Shown piece after piece: positions 1 to 7,671 of a stretch of DNA of 64,000 bases. The notes under the pieces are model-generated. The model searched no databases. It was given only the letters and a program-made list of their open reading frames with translations, and was not told the origin of the DNA. Position 1 is the stretch's first letter. Each line of letters begins with the position of its first letter. Source of the stretch: Phycisphaeraceae bacterium (GTDB lineage Bacteria > Planctomycetota > Phycisphaerae > Phycisphaerales > SM1A02); NCBI GenBank assembly GCA_015709595.1, contig CP054178.1, positions 2,361,205-2,425,204 of the forward strand, in the 5' to 3' direction. Position numbers and translations under genes: made by a program.

Positions 1-1
1 C

Positions 2-1171
2 CTCGACCCGGAGATTCCGTATCTCGACATCCCCATGTGTCCGGTGCATGAGGATCCATACCGGCCCATCACCAAGCTGGGGCGCGACCTGCTGCGCAAC
101 TCGCCTGAGCATGACATCCCCATCGCTTGGTGGAGACGCGAGGATCGCTACGCCGAGCGGCTGGCGCCCGGCACCAAGTTCGCCGACATCATCGGCGAGA
201 TCGACCCGGCCAGACTGGCGGGCGGCGCCAGCATGGGTGCGGAGGAGGCGCTGCACTTCGGGCTCATTCCGCGCATGCACCGCGGCATCTTCGCCATGAA
301 TGAACTGCCCGATCTGGATGACCTGGTGCAGGTGGGGCTGTTCAACATCCTGGAAGAACGGGACGTGCAGATTCGCGGCTACCCGATCAAGTTCGACCTG
401 GATGTGCTGATCCTCTTCAGCGCCAACCCCACCACGTACAACCGTTCCGGCAAGGTCATTCCGCAACTGAAGGACCGCATCGGCTCCACGATCCAGACCC
501 ACTACCCGCGGGAACGCGAGGAGGGCGTCCGGATCATGAAGCAGGAGGCCGGCATCGACCTGGGCGGCCGATACCCCGTGCTGGTGCCGCCTTTCATGGA
601 CGAGATCATCGAACAGGTGTCGATCGCGGCGCGGAAGAGCAAGTACGTGGATCACCAGTCGGGCGTGAGTGCTCGCTTCACCATCGCCAACTACCGGACC
701 ATGATCGCCAGCGCGCGGCGGCGCGGCATCCTGCTGGGGGAGACGCCCGCTGTGCCACGCATCAGCGATCTGGGGCATCTGGCGGCGTCCAGCGTCGGCA
801 AGCTGGAACTGGACCTGATGGGCACGCACCAGATGTCGGAGAAGCAGGTGCTCAACGCGATTCTCGCCGAGGCGATCCGAACGGTGTTCGAGGAATACGT
901 GGATGACCACGGGCTGGGCGAGATTGCCGACATCTTCTCCCGAGGCGTCAAGATCGAAGTGGGGGACATGCTGCCTTCGTCCGCCTACGCCGAGCGCCTG
1001 CGGCGCGTGCCGCCCGCGTGGGACAAGGCATTTGAGGTGAACGCATCCGAGAGCGAGGCGGTGCGGGCCAGTTGCGTGGAGTTCGTGCTGGCCGGGCTGT
1101 ACGCGACGGACCGGATCTCGCGGTCGGAGCGACATGGGCGGGTGTTCTTTGAGTTTCCGGATCGGACGTGA
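2..1171 (+). CDS. Magnesium-chelatase-type AAA+ ATPase (5' end outside window)
   Basis: The reading frame is open to the left edge, so the N-terminus, including any Walker A loop, is missing. The visible part has an acidic Walker-B-like segment ([13 protein letters not shown]), a sensor-1-like [14 protein letters not shown] and a C-terminal helical lid, as in ChlI/BchI-like AAA+ proteins. Such ATPases work with a VWA partner, and a VWA protein starts at about 1968 on the same strand. Known members remodel or insert metal into target proteins; the target here is unknown. The stop codon lies just before a toxin-antitoxin pair that separates the ATPase from its likely partner. Confidence 0.8.
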   Translation, partial: LDPEIPYLDIPMCPVHEDPYRPITKLGRDLLRNSPEHDIPIAWWRREDRYAERLAPGTKFADIIGEIDPARLAGGASMGAEEALHFGLIPRMHRGIFAMNELPDLDDLVQVGLFNILEERDVQIRGYPIKFDLDVLILFSANPTTYNRSGKVIPQLKDRIGSTIQTHYPREREEGVRIMKQEAGIDLGGRYPVLVPPFMDEIIEQVSIAARKSKYVDHQSGVSARFTIANYRTMIASARRRGILLGETPAVPRISDLGHLAASSVGKLELDLMGTHQMSEKQVLNAILAEAIRTVFEEYVDDHGLGEIADIFSRGVKIEVGDMLPSSAYAERLRRVPPAWDKAFEVNASESEAVRASCVEFVLAGLYATDRISRSERHGRVFFEFPDRT

Positions 1172-1186
1172 GAGTGGGTGACTGGG

Positions 1187-1259
1187 ATATGGGGCGGCAA
1201 CCCATATTGCTGGGTGCCGACTGGAATCCACCCATATTGGATGATATGGTTACCCATAT
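1187..1259. promoter_or_regulatory. Repeated CCCATAT/ATATGGG half-sites, probable VapBC operator
   Basis: ATATGGG at 1187-1193 and CCCATAT at 1201-1207 form a perfect inverted repeat. CCCATAT recurs at 1231-1237 and 1253-1259, with ATATGGT at 1244-1250 forming an imperfect palindrome that runs into the antitoxin start codon. Ribbon-helix-helix antitoxins usually bind such paired half-sites and repress their own operon. The AT-rich motif stands out from the GC-rich surroundings. Autoregulation is inferred. Confidence 0.55.
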
Positions 1260-1524
1260 GAAGACGACCATCGAAATCTCGGATGATGTGCTGCTTCGAG
1301 CGCGTCAACTGGCTCAGCGAGATGGCACCACCATTCGCGCACTCGCAGAAGAGGGCCTGCGGCTGGTTCTCGAACGTCGAGAAGCGAGTCCTCCGTCGAC
1401 TTTTGAGCCGGTGGTTGTCTACGGCACGACTCCCCTGGAATCGTTGGCCGATCTTCATCAACTGATTCTCGACTCCTATGGCGAGCGCACCGTCGATCGC
1501 TTCCGGAGGTTGAAGTCTGCGTGA
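1258..1524 (+). CDS. VapB-type ribbon-helix-helix antitoxin
   Basis: This is an 88-residue protein starting MKTTIEISDDVLLRARQLA, a typical MetJ/Arc-type ribbon-helix-helix DNA-binding N-terminus. A short C-terminal tail would bind the toxin. An in-frame ATG at 1168 exists, but the ATG at 1258 fits the family start and lies against the operator-like repeats. It overlaps the toxin gene by 4 nt (GTGA), so the two are translationally coupled. It would neutralise the PIN-domain partner and repress the operon. Confidence 0.8.
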   Translation: MKTTIEISDDVLLRARQLAQRDGTTIRALAEEGLRLVLERREASPPSTFEPVVVYGTTPLESLADLHQLILDSYGERTVDRFRRLKSA

Positions 1525-1952
1525 TCGCGCTGGACACGAACATTCTGGTGTACGCCCACCGAGGCGAGATGCCGCTCCATCCACAAGCGAAAGCCCTGTT
1601 GATCGAACTCGTCCGATCAGGTCGCCCATGGGCCTTGCCGTGGGCGTGCGTTCACGAATTTCTTGTGGTGGTGACGCAAACAGTGTTTCGGCCGCCGTCG
1701 ACGCTGGCACAGGCCTTCGACGCCATCGAGGCCATTGTTGCGACCGGTACCGCGCAGTTGATCGGAGAGGGGCCACGCCATCTCGCACGCCTGCGCGAGC
1801 AGGTCGAGCGGAGCGGCATCACCGGGTCGCGCCTGTTCGATGCGCGCATCGCCGCCATCTGCCTGGCGAACGGCGTGAAGGAACTCTGGTCCATCGACCG
1901 CGACTTCTCGCGCTTCCCGGATCTCAAGGTCGTCAACCCGCTGGTGAGGTGA
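1521..1952 (+). CDS. VapC-type PIN-domain ribonuclease toxin
   Basis: A 143-residue PIN-domain protein with a GTG start overlapping the antitoxin stop. It begins MIALDTNILVYA, placing the first metal-binding Asp at residue 5. A mid-domain HEF segment supplies the acidic residue expected there, and the C-terminal half has SRLFDARIAAICLANG and SIDRDFSRFP with the remaining acidic ligands. PIN toxins are Mg-dependent RNases; the RNA target cannot be read from sequence. The full acidic set suggests an active enzyme. Confidence 0.85.
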   Translation: MIALDTNILVYAHRGEMPLHPQAKALLIELVRSGRPWALPWACVHEFLVVVTQTVFRPPSTLAQAFDAIEAIVATGTAQLIGEGPRHLARLREQVERSGITGSRLFDARIAAICLANGVKELWSIDRDFSRFPDLKVVNPLVR

Positions 1953-1967
1953 GCGGTCGGGGGGCTA

Positions 1968-3713
1968 TTGTTGAACATGAATCGCCCGGGGCCGCGCCAT
2001 TCCGTACCGCCCGGCGGCATCGTTCACACGTACCAGAAGTACGACCCGGTGTCGTTTCCGCCGCCCTCGCACCCGGGCGGGCCGGACGTGGTTTCGCCTC
2101 TCATGGAGCAGATGCTCTGGTACGGCTCGCGGCGGCCGCTGACGGATGAGGATCTGGCCCGGGCCGTGCCCATCGATCCCAGTCAGATCGCCGGGCTGGG
2201 GCCGAGCATCGACGGACTCATCGAACTGCTGCGTCAGCGGAAGGCGAAGATTCTCGCCACGTACGAGACGGAGACCGTCCTGCGCCGCGCCGCCCGGTGC
2301 TACCGCGAACTCGGTCTGCGCATGAAGCCGCCGGAGAAACTGGCCAGGCGGTTCCGCTCGGCGTTTCTCGAGGAGCAGCCCCGCGACCTCGAGCGGCTGT
2401 GGTACGCCATGGATGATGAGCAGTCGCGCTTCGCACGCGACCTCGTCCACCTGAATGAACGTCTGGGCGAGAAGATGCAGGTGGATGAGCTGGCGTCGAA
2501 GTACGAGTTCACCGGCCGCACGGCGCTGACGATCGAAGAGGCCGTCGCCATCAAGGAGGAACTGGAGACCATCGACAAGCTCCTTCAGCAGCTGGAGGAA
2601 GCGAAGAAGAACGCTCGCATCGGTCTGATCGACATGGAGGCGCTGTCGAATTACGCCGAGCCGGGCGACCTGGCCGGGCTCAACGAACTGCGGGAGCGCA
2701 TCGCCGAGTACCTGCGTCAGATGGCCGAAATGCAGGGACTGGAGCGCGGAGCGCAGGGGTACACGCTCACGCCCAAGGCGTATCGAACATTCCAGGGGCG
2801 GCTGCTGGAGCGGCTGTTCAGTGATCTCCAGGCGGCCCGATCCGGGCGCCACGTCGGACCGGTCGCCGGCGAGGGAGCGGTCGAGATTCCCCGCACCAAG
2901 CCCTACGAGTTCGGCGACTCCGTCGCCAACATGGACATTCCGCAGACTCTCATCAACGCCATGATCCGGCGCGGGGCCGGACGGGGAAACGTGCCGGCGG
3001 ACCGTTTCGCCCTTCGCTCCGACGACATCGAGGTTCACCTGACGCGCAACAGCCCCAGGTGCGCCACCTCGGTGCTGCTGGACATGAGCGGTTCCATGCG
3101 TCACGACGGGCAGTACATCAACGCCAAGCGCATGGCCCTGGCGCTGGATGGGCTGATCCGTCGCGAGTACCCCGGCGACTTCCTGCAGTTCATCGAGATG
3201 TACACCTTCGCCCGCCCGGTGCATGTGTCGCAGGTGATCGACCTGCTGCCCCGTCCTGTCACGGTGCGCAACTCCGTGGTGCGCCTGCGCGTGGACATGA
3301 GCCGGGACGATGTGCTGGAGATGCAGATTCCGCCGCACTTCACCAACATCCAGCGGGCGTTGCAGCTGGCGCGGCAGTTCCTTTCGGCGCAGGACACGCC
3401 CAATCGCCAGGTTGTGCTGATCACGGACGGGCTGCCCACGGCGCACTTCGAAGGAGAGATGCTCTATCTGCTCTATCCGCCCGACCCGCGCACGGAGGAA
3501 GCCACGCTGCGCGAGGGTCTGCTCTGCGCCCGCGAAGGCATCACCATCAACATTTTCCTGCTGCCCAACTGGTGGCAGTCGGAGGAGGACGTGCAGTTCG
3601 CGCACCGGCTGGCTGAGCAGACGGGCGGGCGCGTCTTCTTCACCGCGGGGCGCGACCTCGACCGCTTCGTCGTCTGGGACTACGTGAGCATGAAGCGGTC
3701 GATCATCGGGTGA
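1968..3713 (+). CDS. VWA-domain protein, partner of the upstream AAA+ ATPase
   Basis: About 580 residues with a long helical N-terminal half rich in charged helices and a C-terminal von Willebrand A domain. The MIDAS motif DMSGSMRH begins near residue 372, and ITDGLPTAH follows later in the fold. No signal peptide or membrane segment is seen, so it is probably cytoplasmic. It resembles the ChlD/CoxE-like VWA subunits that pair with ChlI/MoxR ATPases. The start is uncertain: TTG at 1968 has a G-run 4-9 nt upstream, while ATG at 1977 is the more usual codon. Confidence 0.8.
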   Translation: MLNMNRPGPRHSVPPGGIVHTYQKYDPVSFPPPSHPGGPDVVSPLMEQMLWYGSRRPLTDEDLARAVPIDPSQIAGLGPSIDGLIELLRQRKAKILATYETETVLRRAARCYRELGLRMKPPEKLARRFRSAFLEEQPRDLERLWYAMDDEQSRFARDLVHLNERLGEKMQVDELASKYEFTGRTALTIEEAVAIKEELETIDKLLQQLEEAKKNARIGLIDMEALSNYAEPGDLAGLNELRERIAEYLRQMAEMQGLERGAQGYTLTPKAYRTFQGRLLERLFSDLQAARSGRHVGPVAGEGAVEIPRTKPYEFGDSVANMDIPQTLINAMIRRGAGRGNVPADRFALRSDDIEVHLTRNSPRCATSVLLDMSGSMRHDGQYINAKRMALALDGLIRREYPGDFLQFIEMYTFARPVHVSQVIDLLPRPVTVRNSVVRLRVDMSRDDVLEMQIPPHFTNIQRALQLARQFLSAQDTPNRQVVLITDGLPTAHFEGEMLYLLYPPDPRTEEATLREGLLCAREGITINIFLLPNWWQSEEDVQFAHRLAEQTGGRVFFTAGRDLDRFVVWDYVSMKRSIIG

Positions 3714-3748
3714 TGCGGTACGAGTTCCCCTGCCGAAGCGGACGCCCC

Positions 3749-3765
3749 GGTCCGTGAGACGGACT
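3749..3765. terminator. Hairpin between convergent genes
   Basis: GTCCGT at 3750-3755 pairs with ACGGAC at 3759-3764 across a three-base loop, in the 70-bp gap between two convergent genes. There is no U-run on either side, so a terminator role is only suggested by position. Confidence 0.3.
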
Positions 3766-3784
3766 CCAGTTGAACATCGGGCGG

Positions 3785-4585
3785 TCAGCCGCCGGCGCCT
3801 CCGGCGTCGTCCGGTGTTTCCGCCGGGGTCGCGCCGTTGATTTCAAGCAGCACCTCGCGGAGGTTGAGCTCCGAGAAGGGTCCGACGAACTTGGGGTTGT
3901 CCACGGGTCCGACGCTGGTCCGATCCGGGTTGAGCCGCAGTCTCGGGGTCACGACGCCGCGCACCACGTACACGCGCGCCGTGCCGCCCTGCTCGATCGG
4001 TCGCGCCCGGTTCTTGGGCAGCGTGGCGAGGAAGGGGTCGCCCAGGTGCGTTCCATGCCTGGGGTCGATGGCCTGCAGCTCGAGCGTGTACCCCTTGTCG
4101 CCCGACGCCACCTGGGTCACGATCCGCACGTGCCATTCCACGGTCTGCCGCATCTCGCGTGCCATTCTCGCGTGCCACTGCTCCACGCTTCGCAGGTACA
4201 TGGAGCGCTCACGCGAACCCGGCGCCTCGCCCATCGACTGGGACTTGAACGACTCTTCGTAGTTCTTCTTGAGCGCGGCGAGCAGCGCCCGCGGGCTGGC
4301 GTCGGGCTTCGACTCGTCGATCGACACCTTCTCGGGCTCCACCGGATCGGAGGGTTGCCGGCCGCCGGTCGCCGAGCCGCGCAGCGCGGCGTTCTGGGCT
4401 TCCAGGTCACGGATGCGCTGCAGGGCCGCCTCGAGCTCCTTCTCCAGTTCCGCCACACGGGCGGCCAGACGCTGGTTCTCGCGGCGCAGATCGGCATCGC
4501 TCTGCGCGCTGGCCTGGGACGCGGGGAGCAGCAGCATGATGCCAATCGCCAGCATCGTGAGGCGGGACATGGTGGATCGGGACAT
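3785..4585 (-). CDS. Exported coiled-coil protein of unknown function
   Basis: Starting at the ATG at 4585, which has an AAGGAG ribosome-binding site 6-7 nt upstream, this is 266 residues. A signal peptide (residues ~1-30, ending near SQASAQ) is followed by a leucine-rich coiled coil with LRRENQRLAARVAELEKEL. The C-terminal domain contains beta-rich stretches such as VEWHVRIVTQVASG. I do not recognise the C-terminal domain. The protein is probably periplasmic. It converges on the VWA gene and diverges from the Gln-rich gene at 4810. Confidence 0.65.
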   Translation of the reverse strand: MSRSTMSRLTMLAIGIMLLLPASQASAQSDADLRRENQRLAARVAELEKELEAALQRIRDLEAQNAALRGSATGGRQPSDPVEPEKVSIDESKPDASPRALLAALKKNYEESFKSQSMGEAPGSRERSMYLRSVEQWHARMAREMRQTVEWHVRIVTQVASGDKGYTLELQAIDPRHGTHLGDPFLATLPKNRARPIEQGGTARVYVVRGVVTPRLRLNPDRTSVGPVDNPKFVGPFSELNLREVLLEINGATPAETPDDAGGAGG

Positions 4586-4720
4586 GGCGAACTCCTTTTC
4601 CGGGAGGTACGGAGGCGAGAGAACTCCGGTTCCCATTCGGCGGGAGACCGGATCGGGCCGACCCTTCAAAAAGGTACCCAGTTTCCTGGATTCAGTCGTC
4701 AGGGTGGGCCGTCATATCCG

Positions 4721-4726
4721 TATAAT
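4721..4726 (+). promoter_or_regulatory. -10 element (TATAAT) upstream of the 4810 operon
   Basis: A perfect TATAAT lies 84 nt upstream of the ATG at 4810 in otherwise GC-rich DNA. I see no convincing -35 at 16-18 bp spacing. It could drive the run of same-strand genes that continues to 17.3 kb. Confidence 0.45.
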
Positions 4727-4809
4727 CGGTGAAAGACCTTTCCGGTCTTGTGGTGCGCGCCCTCTGTCAGCGTCTGGAAACGGACGATGTTCGACCGGGA
4801 GAACCCACG

Positions 4810-6537
4810 ATGAACGACATCCGCTCGATCCTCAGGATTGCCGCCGGCCGTCTGCACTTCTCGGCCTATCTGGTGTGGCTCCACCAGGCGGCGGCGGGGG
4901 CCGCGGCGCTGGCGCTGCTGCTGATTGTCGTGAGCAAGTTGACCCCCGCGGCCCGGGTGCCGTGGAGTTGGGTGGCCCCCGCGCTGGCGCTGACGGCGGG
5001 ATTGGCGGCGCTGGTGCTCTGGTGGCGTCGCCGTCAGAACGAAGTTCAGGTGGCTATCGCCGTGGATCAGCGACTGGAGCTGCGCGAGAAGCTCTCGACC
5101 GCGCTGCAGATCGCCGGACGCGAGGACGCCTTCGCCAGGGCCGCGGTGGAGGACGCCGTATCGGTGGCCCGCGACGCGCGCACGCGCGAGCAGGTGCGGC
5201 GTCGGTTTCCCGTGGAACCCCCGCGTCGCTGGTGGCTGGCGCCGTCGATCGCCCTGGTCGCCGTTCTGGCCGCGCTGTTCATCCCGCAGGGTGACCTGTT
5301 CGCCCGTTCTCCGCAGCGGGAGCCGGCGGCGCAGCCGATCCCCGTGGAAGTGCAGACGACGCTGGCTTCGGCGGCGGAGATGCTCAAGCAGAACGAGGCG
5401 CTGGGGGACGAACTCAAGGACGTGCTGGACCAGCTGCGCGTGGATCGTCTGGACCCCACCGCGATGAAGACGCCCGAGGGCGCCAGGCGCGAGGCGCTCA
5501 AGAAGCTGACGGACGTGACGGATCGGCTCGAGGAGATCGTCAAGGGCGAGAAAGGGAAGACCGCCGAGGCGCTCTCCAGCGCGCTGAGCAAGCTCAAGAC
5601 CAGCGAGCAGGATGGTCTGGCGTCGGAACTGACGAAGGCCATGAAGAGCGGCGACTTCCAGGCCGCCAAGGAAGCCATCGAGAAACTGCAGCAGATGGCC
5701 GAGAACGGCGAGATGTCGCCGGAGCAGAAGGAGCAGTTGGCGAAAGCGCTGGATGACCTGTCGAAGCAGCTCGCCAAGATGGCCGAGGATCGCAAGGCCC
5801 TGGAGGACGCGCTCAGGCAGGCGGGCATGGACCCCAACCTGGCTCAGAACCCCCAGCAGCTTCAGCAGCAGATCCAGAACAACCAGAACCTCAGCCAGCA
5901 GCAGAAGCAGCAGCTTCAGCAGATGGCCCAGGCGCAGCAGGCGGCCAGCCAGATGTGCCAGGGCATGGCCGGCGCGATGGGGCAGATGGCCCAGGGCATG
6001 CAGTCCGGCAACGGGCAGCAGAGCAGCCGGGGCGCCGGACAGATGGCGCAGATGCTCTCCGACGCCGAGAACCTGCGGCAGATGATGAAGGAGGCCCAGG
6101 CGATGGCCAACCGGATCGCCGGTCAGTGCCAGGGCTTGGGACAGGGACTCGGACAGGGTATGGGGCAGGGCGGCATGGGTCAGAACCCCGGACAGGGCGC
6201 GGGCGGCGAAGCACCGCTGGCCAAGACGCCGACCAGCACCAGGATCGAGAAGATCGACAACAAGGACAACAACGCCGACATCATCGCCAGCACCATGTTC
6301 GATGGGCCGATCGTCAAGGGTGAGTCCACCATTCAGTTCCGCCAGGCGGCGCTCTCCAACGCCGAGAGCTACGCCGACGGCGTGAAGGATGAGCAGATTC
6401 CCCGCAAGTATCACGAGGCGCTGCAGCGGTACTTCGGCGAGCTGCGCGAGAAGGCCAGGCGCGCCAGCCCGCCCGCCGAGGGCGGGAGCCAGCGCGATGG
6501 GGCCGCCGGCAATGCCGGCAGCGGGTCGGGTTCGTGA
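4810..6537 (+). CDS. Gln-rich coiled-coil membrane protein (DUF4175-like)
   Basis: 575 residues from the ATG at 4810. Two membrane segments lie near residues 28-45 and 54-71, followed by a conserved-looking VDQRLELREKLSTAL stretch and a third hydrophobic segment near 142-156. The rest is long amphipathic helices and a Gln/Met/Gly-rich low-complexity tract (about residues 335-465) with many QQ and GQG runs. The layout of N-terminal membrane helices plus a Gln-rich tail resembles the long DUF4175/TIGR02302 proteins, but this is a pattern match only. The ABC solute-binding protein gene starts 23 nt downstream. Confidence 0.6.
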   Translation: MNDIRSILRIAAGRLHFSAYLVWLHQAAAGAAALALLLIVVSKLTPAARVPWSWVAPALALTAGLAALVLWWRRRQNEVQVAIAVDQRLELREKLSTALQIAGREDAFARAAVEDAVSVARDARTREQVRRRFPVEPPRRWWLAPSIALVAVLAALFIPQGDLFARSPQREPAAQPIPVEVQTTLASAAEMLKQNEALGDELKDVLDQLRVDRLDPTAMKTPEGARREALKKLTDVTDRLEEIVKGEKGKTAEALSSALSKLKTSEQDGLASELTKAMKSGDFQAAKEAIEKLQQMAENGEMSPEQKEQLAKALDDLSKQLAKMAEDRKALEDALRQAGMDPNLAQNPQQLQQQIQNNQNLSQQQKQQLQQMAQAQQAASQMCQGMAGAMGQMAQGMQSGNGQQSSRGAGQMAQMLSDAENLRQMMKEAQAMANRIAGQCQGLGQGLGQGMGQGGMGQNPGQGAGGEAPLAKTPTSTRIEKIDNKDNNADIIASTMFDGPIVKGESTIQFRQAALSNAESYADGVKDEQIPRKYHEALQRYFGELREKARRASPPAEGGSQRDGAAGNAGSGSGS

Positions 6538-6560
6538 CGTGATGCGGAGGCCAACGGTCG

Positions 6561-7670
6561 ATGCCGCGTGAGCGCCGAGGTTCCGGGTGTGGATTCGTCG
6601 CCGCGGCGCGTCGGGCGGCGTCCGTCGTCCTTCAGTTGGCCATCGGCGGGGCGGTGGCCGGGGGCGTTACATCCTGCGGCGGAAACGACGGCGCTTCGCG
6701 CCTCGTGCTGTACGTCTCGGCGGATGATTACGTGGCCCGCGAGGTGGTTCGCGCCTTCGAGGAGCAGACAGGCATCCGCGTCGACCTCGTCGGCGACACC
6801 GAGGTCAACAAGAACACGGGGCTGGCCAACCGCATCCGGGCCGAGGCGTCGTCGCCCCGGGCGGACGTGTTCTGGTCGTCCGAGTGCTTCATGATGATTC
6901 AGCTCGCGGAGGAAGGACTGCTGGAACCCTTCTCACACGCGGACGTGGAATCGTGGCCGGTCAACCTGCGCGATGCGGCGCGGCGCTGGCACGGCTTTGC
7001 GCCGCGGGCGCGCGTGATCGTCTATTCCACCGAACGAGTCTCGCGGGAAGAGGCGCCCAGGACGTGGATTCACCTGACGCGGGAGCGCTGGCGGGGGCGC
7101 GTGGTCATGGCTGATCCGCGTTTCGGCACCACGCGAGGCCACCTGGGCGCGCTCAAGGTGTTCTTCGACGGGCAGCTGCCCGGCGGATACGAGGCGTTCC
7201 TCGGCAACCTGGCGTACAACCAGGTGCGGCTGCTCACCTCCGGCAACGCCGGGGTGGTGCAGGCCGTGGCGCGGGGCGAGGCCGACGTGGGCATGACCGA
7301 CACCGACGACGTGTGGGCCGCCCAGCGCAACGGCGCCCAGGTGGATCTGGTCTACCCCTGGCACGGCGAGGAGAACGAGCGCGGCGCCGGAACGCTGGTG
7401 ATTCCCAACACCGTGGCGCTCATTCGGGGAGCAAAGAACCATGAACAGGCGGGCGAGTTCATCCGCTTCCTCCTCAGCGAGCGCGTCGAGCGCATGCTCG
7501 TCGAGTCCGACTCGCGCAACATTCCGATCCGGGAATCGGTGATGAAGGACTATCCGCAGTACGCCGTTCCCGAACCGCTGCGGATCGACCTGAAGCGCGT
7601 CGCCGAGGCCATGGACGGTGCGGTGGAGGCGGCGATGCGCATTCTGGGTTCCGGCGCGGGCGAGTCGTAG
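6561..7670 (+). CDS. Fe(III)-type ABC transporter solute-binding lipoprotein
   Basis: 369 residues with a basic N-terminus, a hydrophobic stretch and a lipobox-like VTSC at Cys39. The mature part matches the FbpA/AfuA class of extracellular binding proteins: LVLYVSADDYVAREVVRAFE near the start, then the domain-II pattern ending in SDSRNIPIR. This class binds ferric iron or other small ligands. The permease gene starts 1 nt after its stop codon. No ABC ATPase is seen in the window, so the pump would need an ATPase encoded elsewhere. Confidence 0.8.
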   Translation: MPRERRGSGCGFVAAARRAASVVLQLAIGGAVAGGVTSCGGNDGASRLVLYVSADDYVAREVVRAFEEQTGIRVDLVGDTEVNKNTGLANRIRAEASSPRADVFWSSECFMMIQLAEEGLLEPFSHADVESWPVNLRDAARRWHGFAPRARVIVYSTERVSREEAPRTWIHLTRERWRGRVVMADPRFGTTRGHLGALKVFFDGQLPGGYEAFLGNLAYNQVRLLTSGNAGVVQAVARGEADVGMTDTDDVWAAQRNGAQVDLVYPWHGEENERGAGTLVIPNTVALIRGAKNHEQAGEFIRFLLSERVERMLVESDSRNIPIRESVMKDYPQYAVPEPLRIDLKRVAEAMDGAVEAAMRILGSGAGES

Positions 7671-7671
7671 C

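Noticed and set aside
1965-3605. Long minus-strand reading frame (546 codons) opposite the VWA gene
   Set aside because: Its translation is His/Gly/Val-rich without any family motif, while the plus strand shows a complete VWA protein. It is a GC-bias antisense frame.
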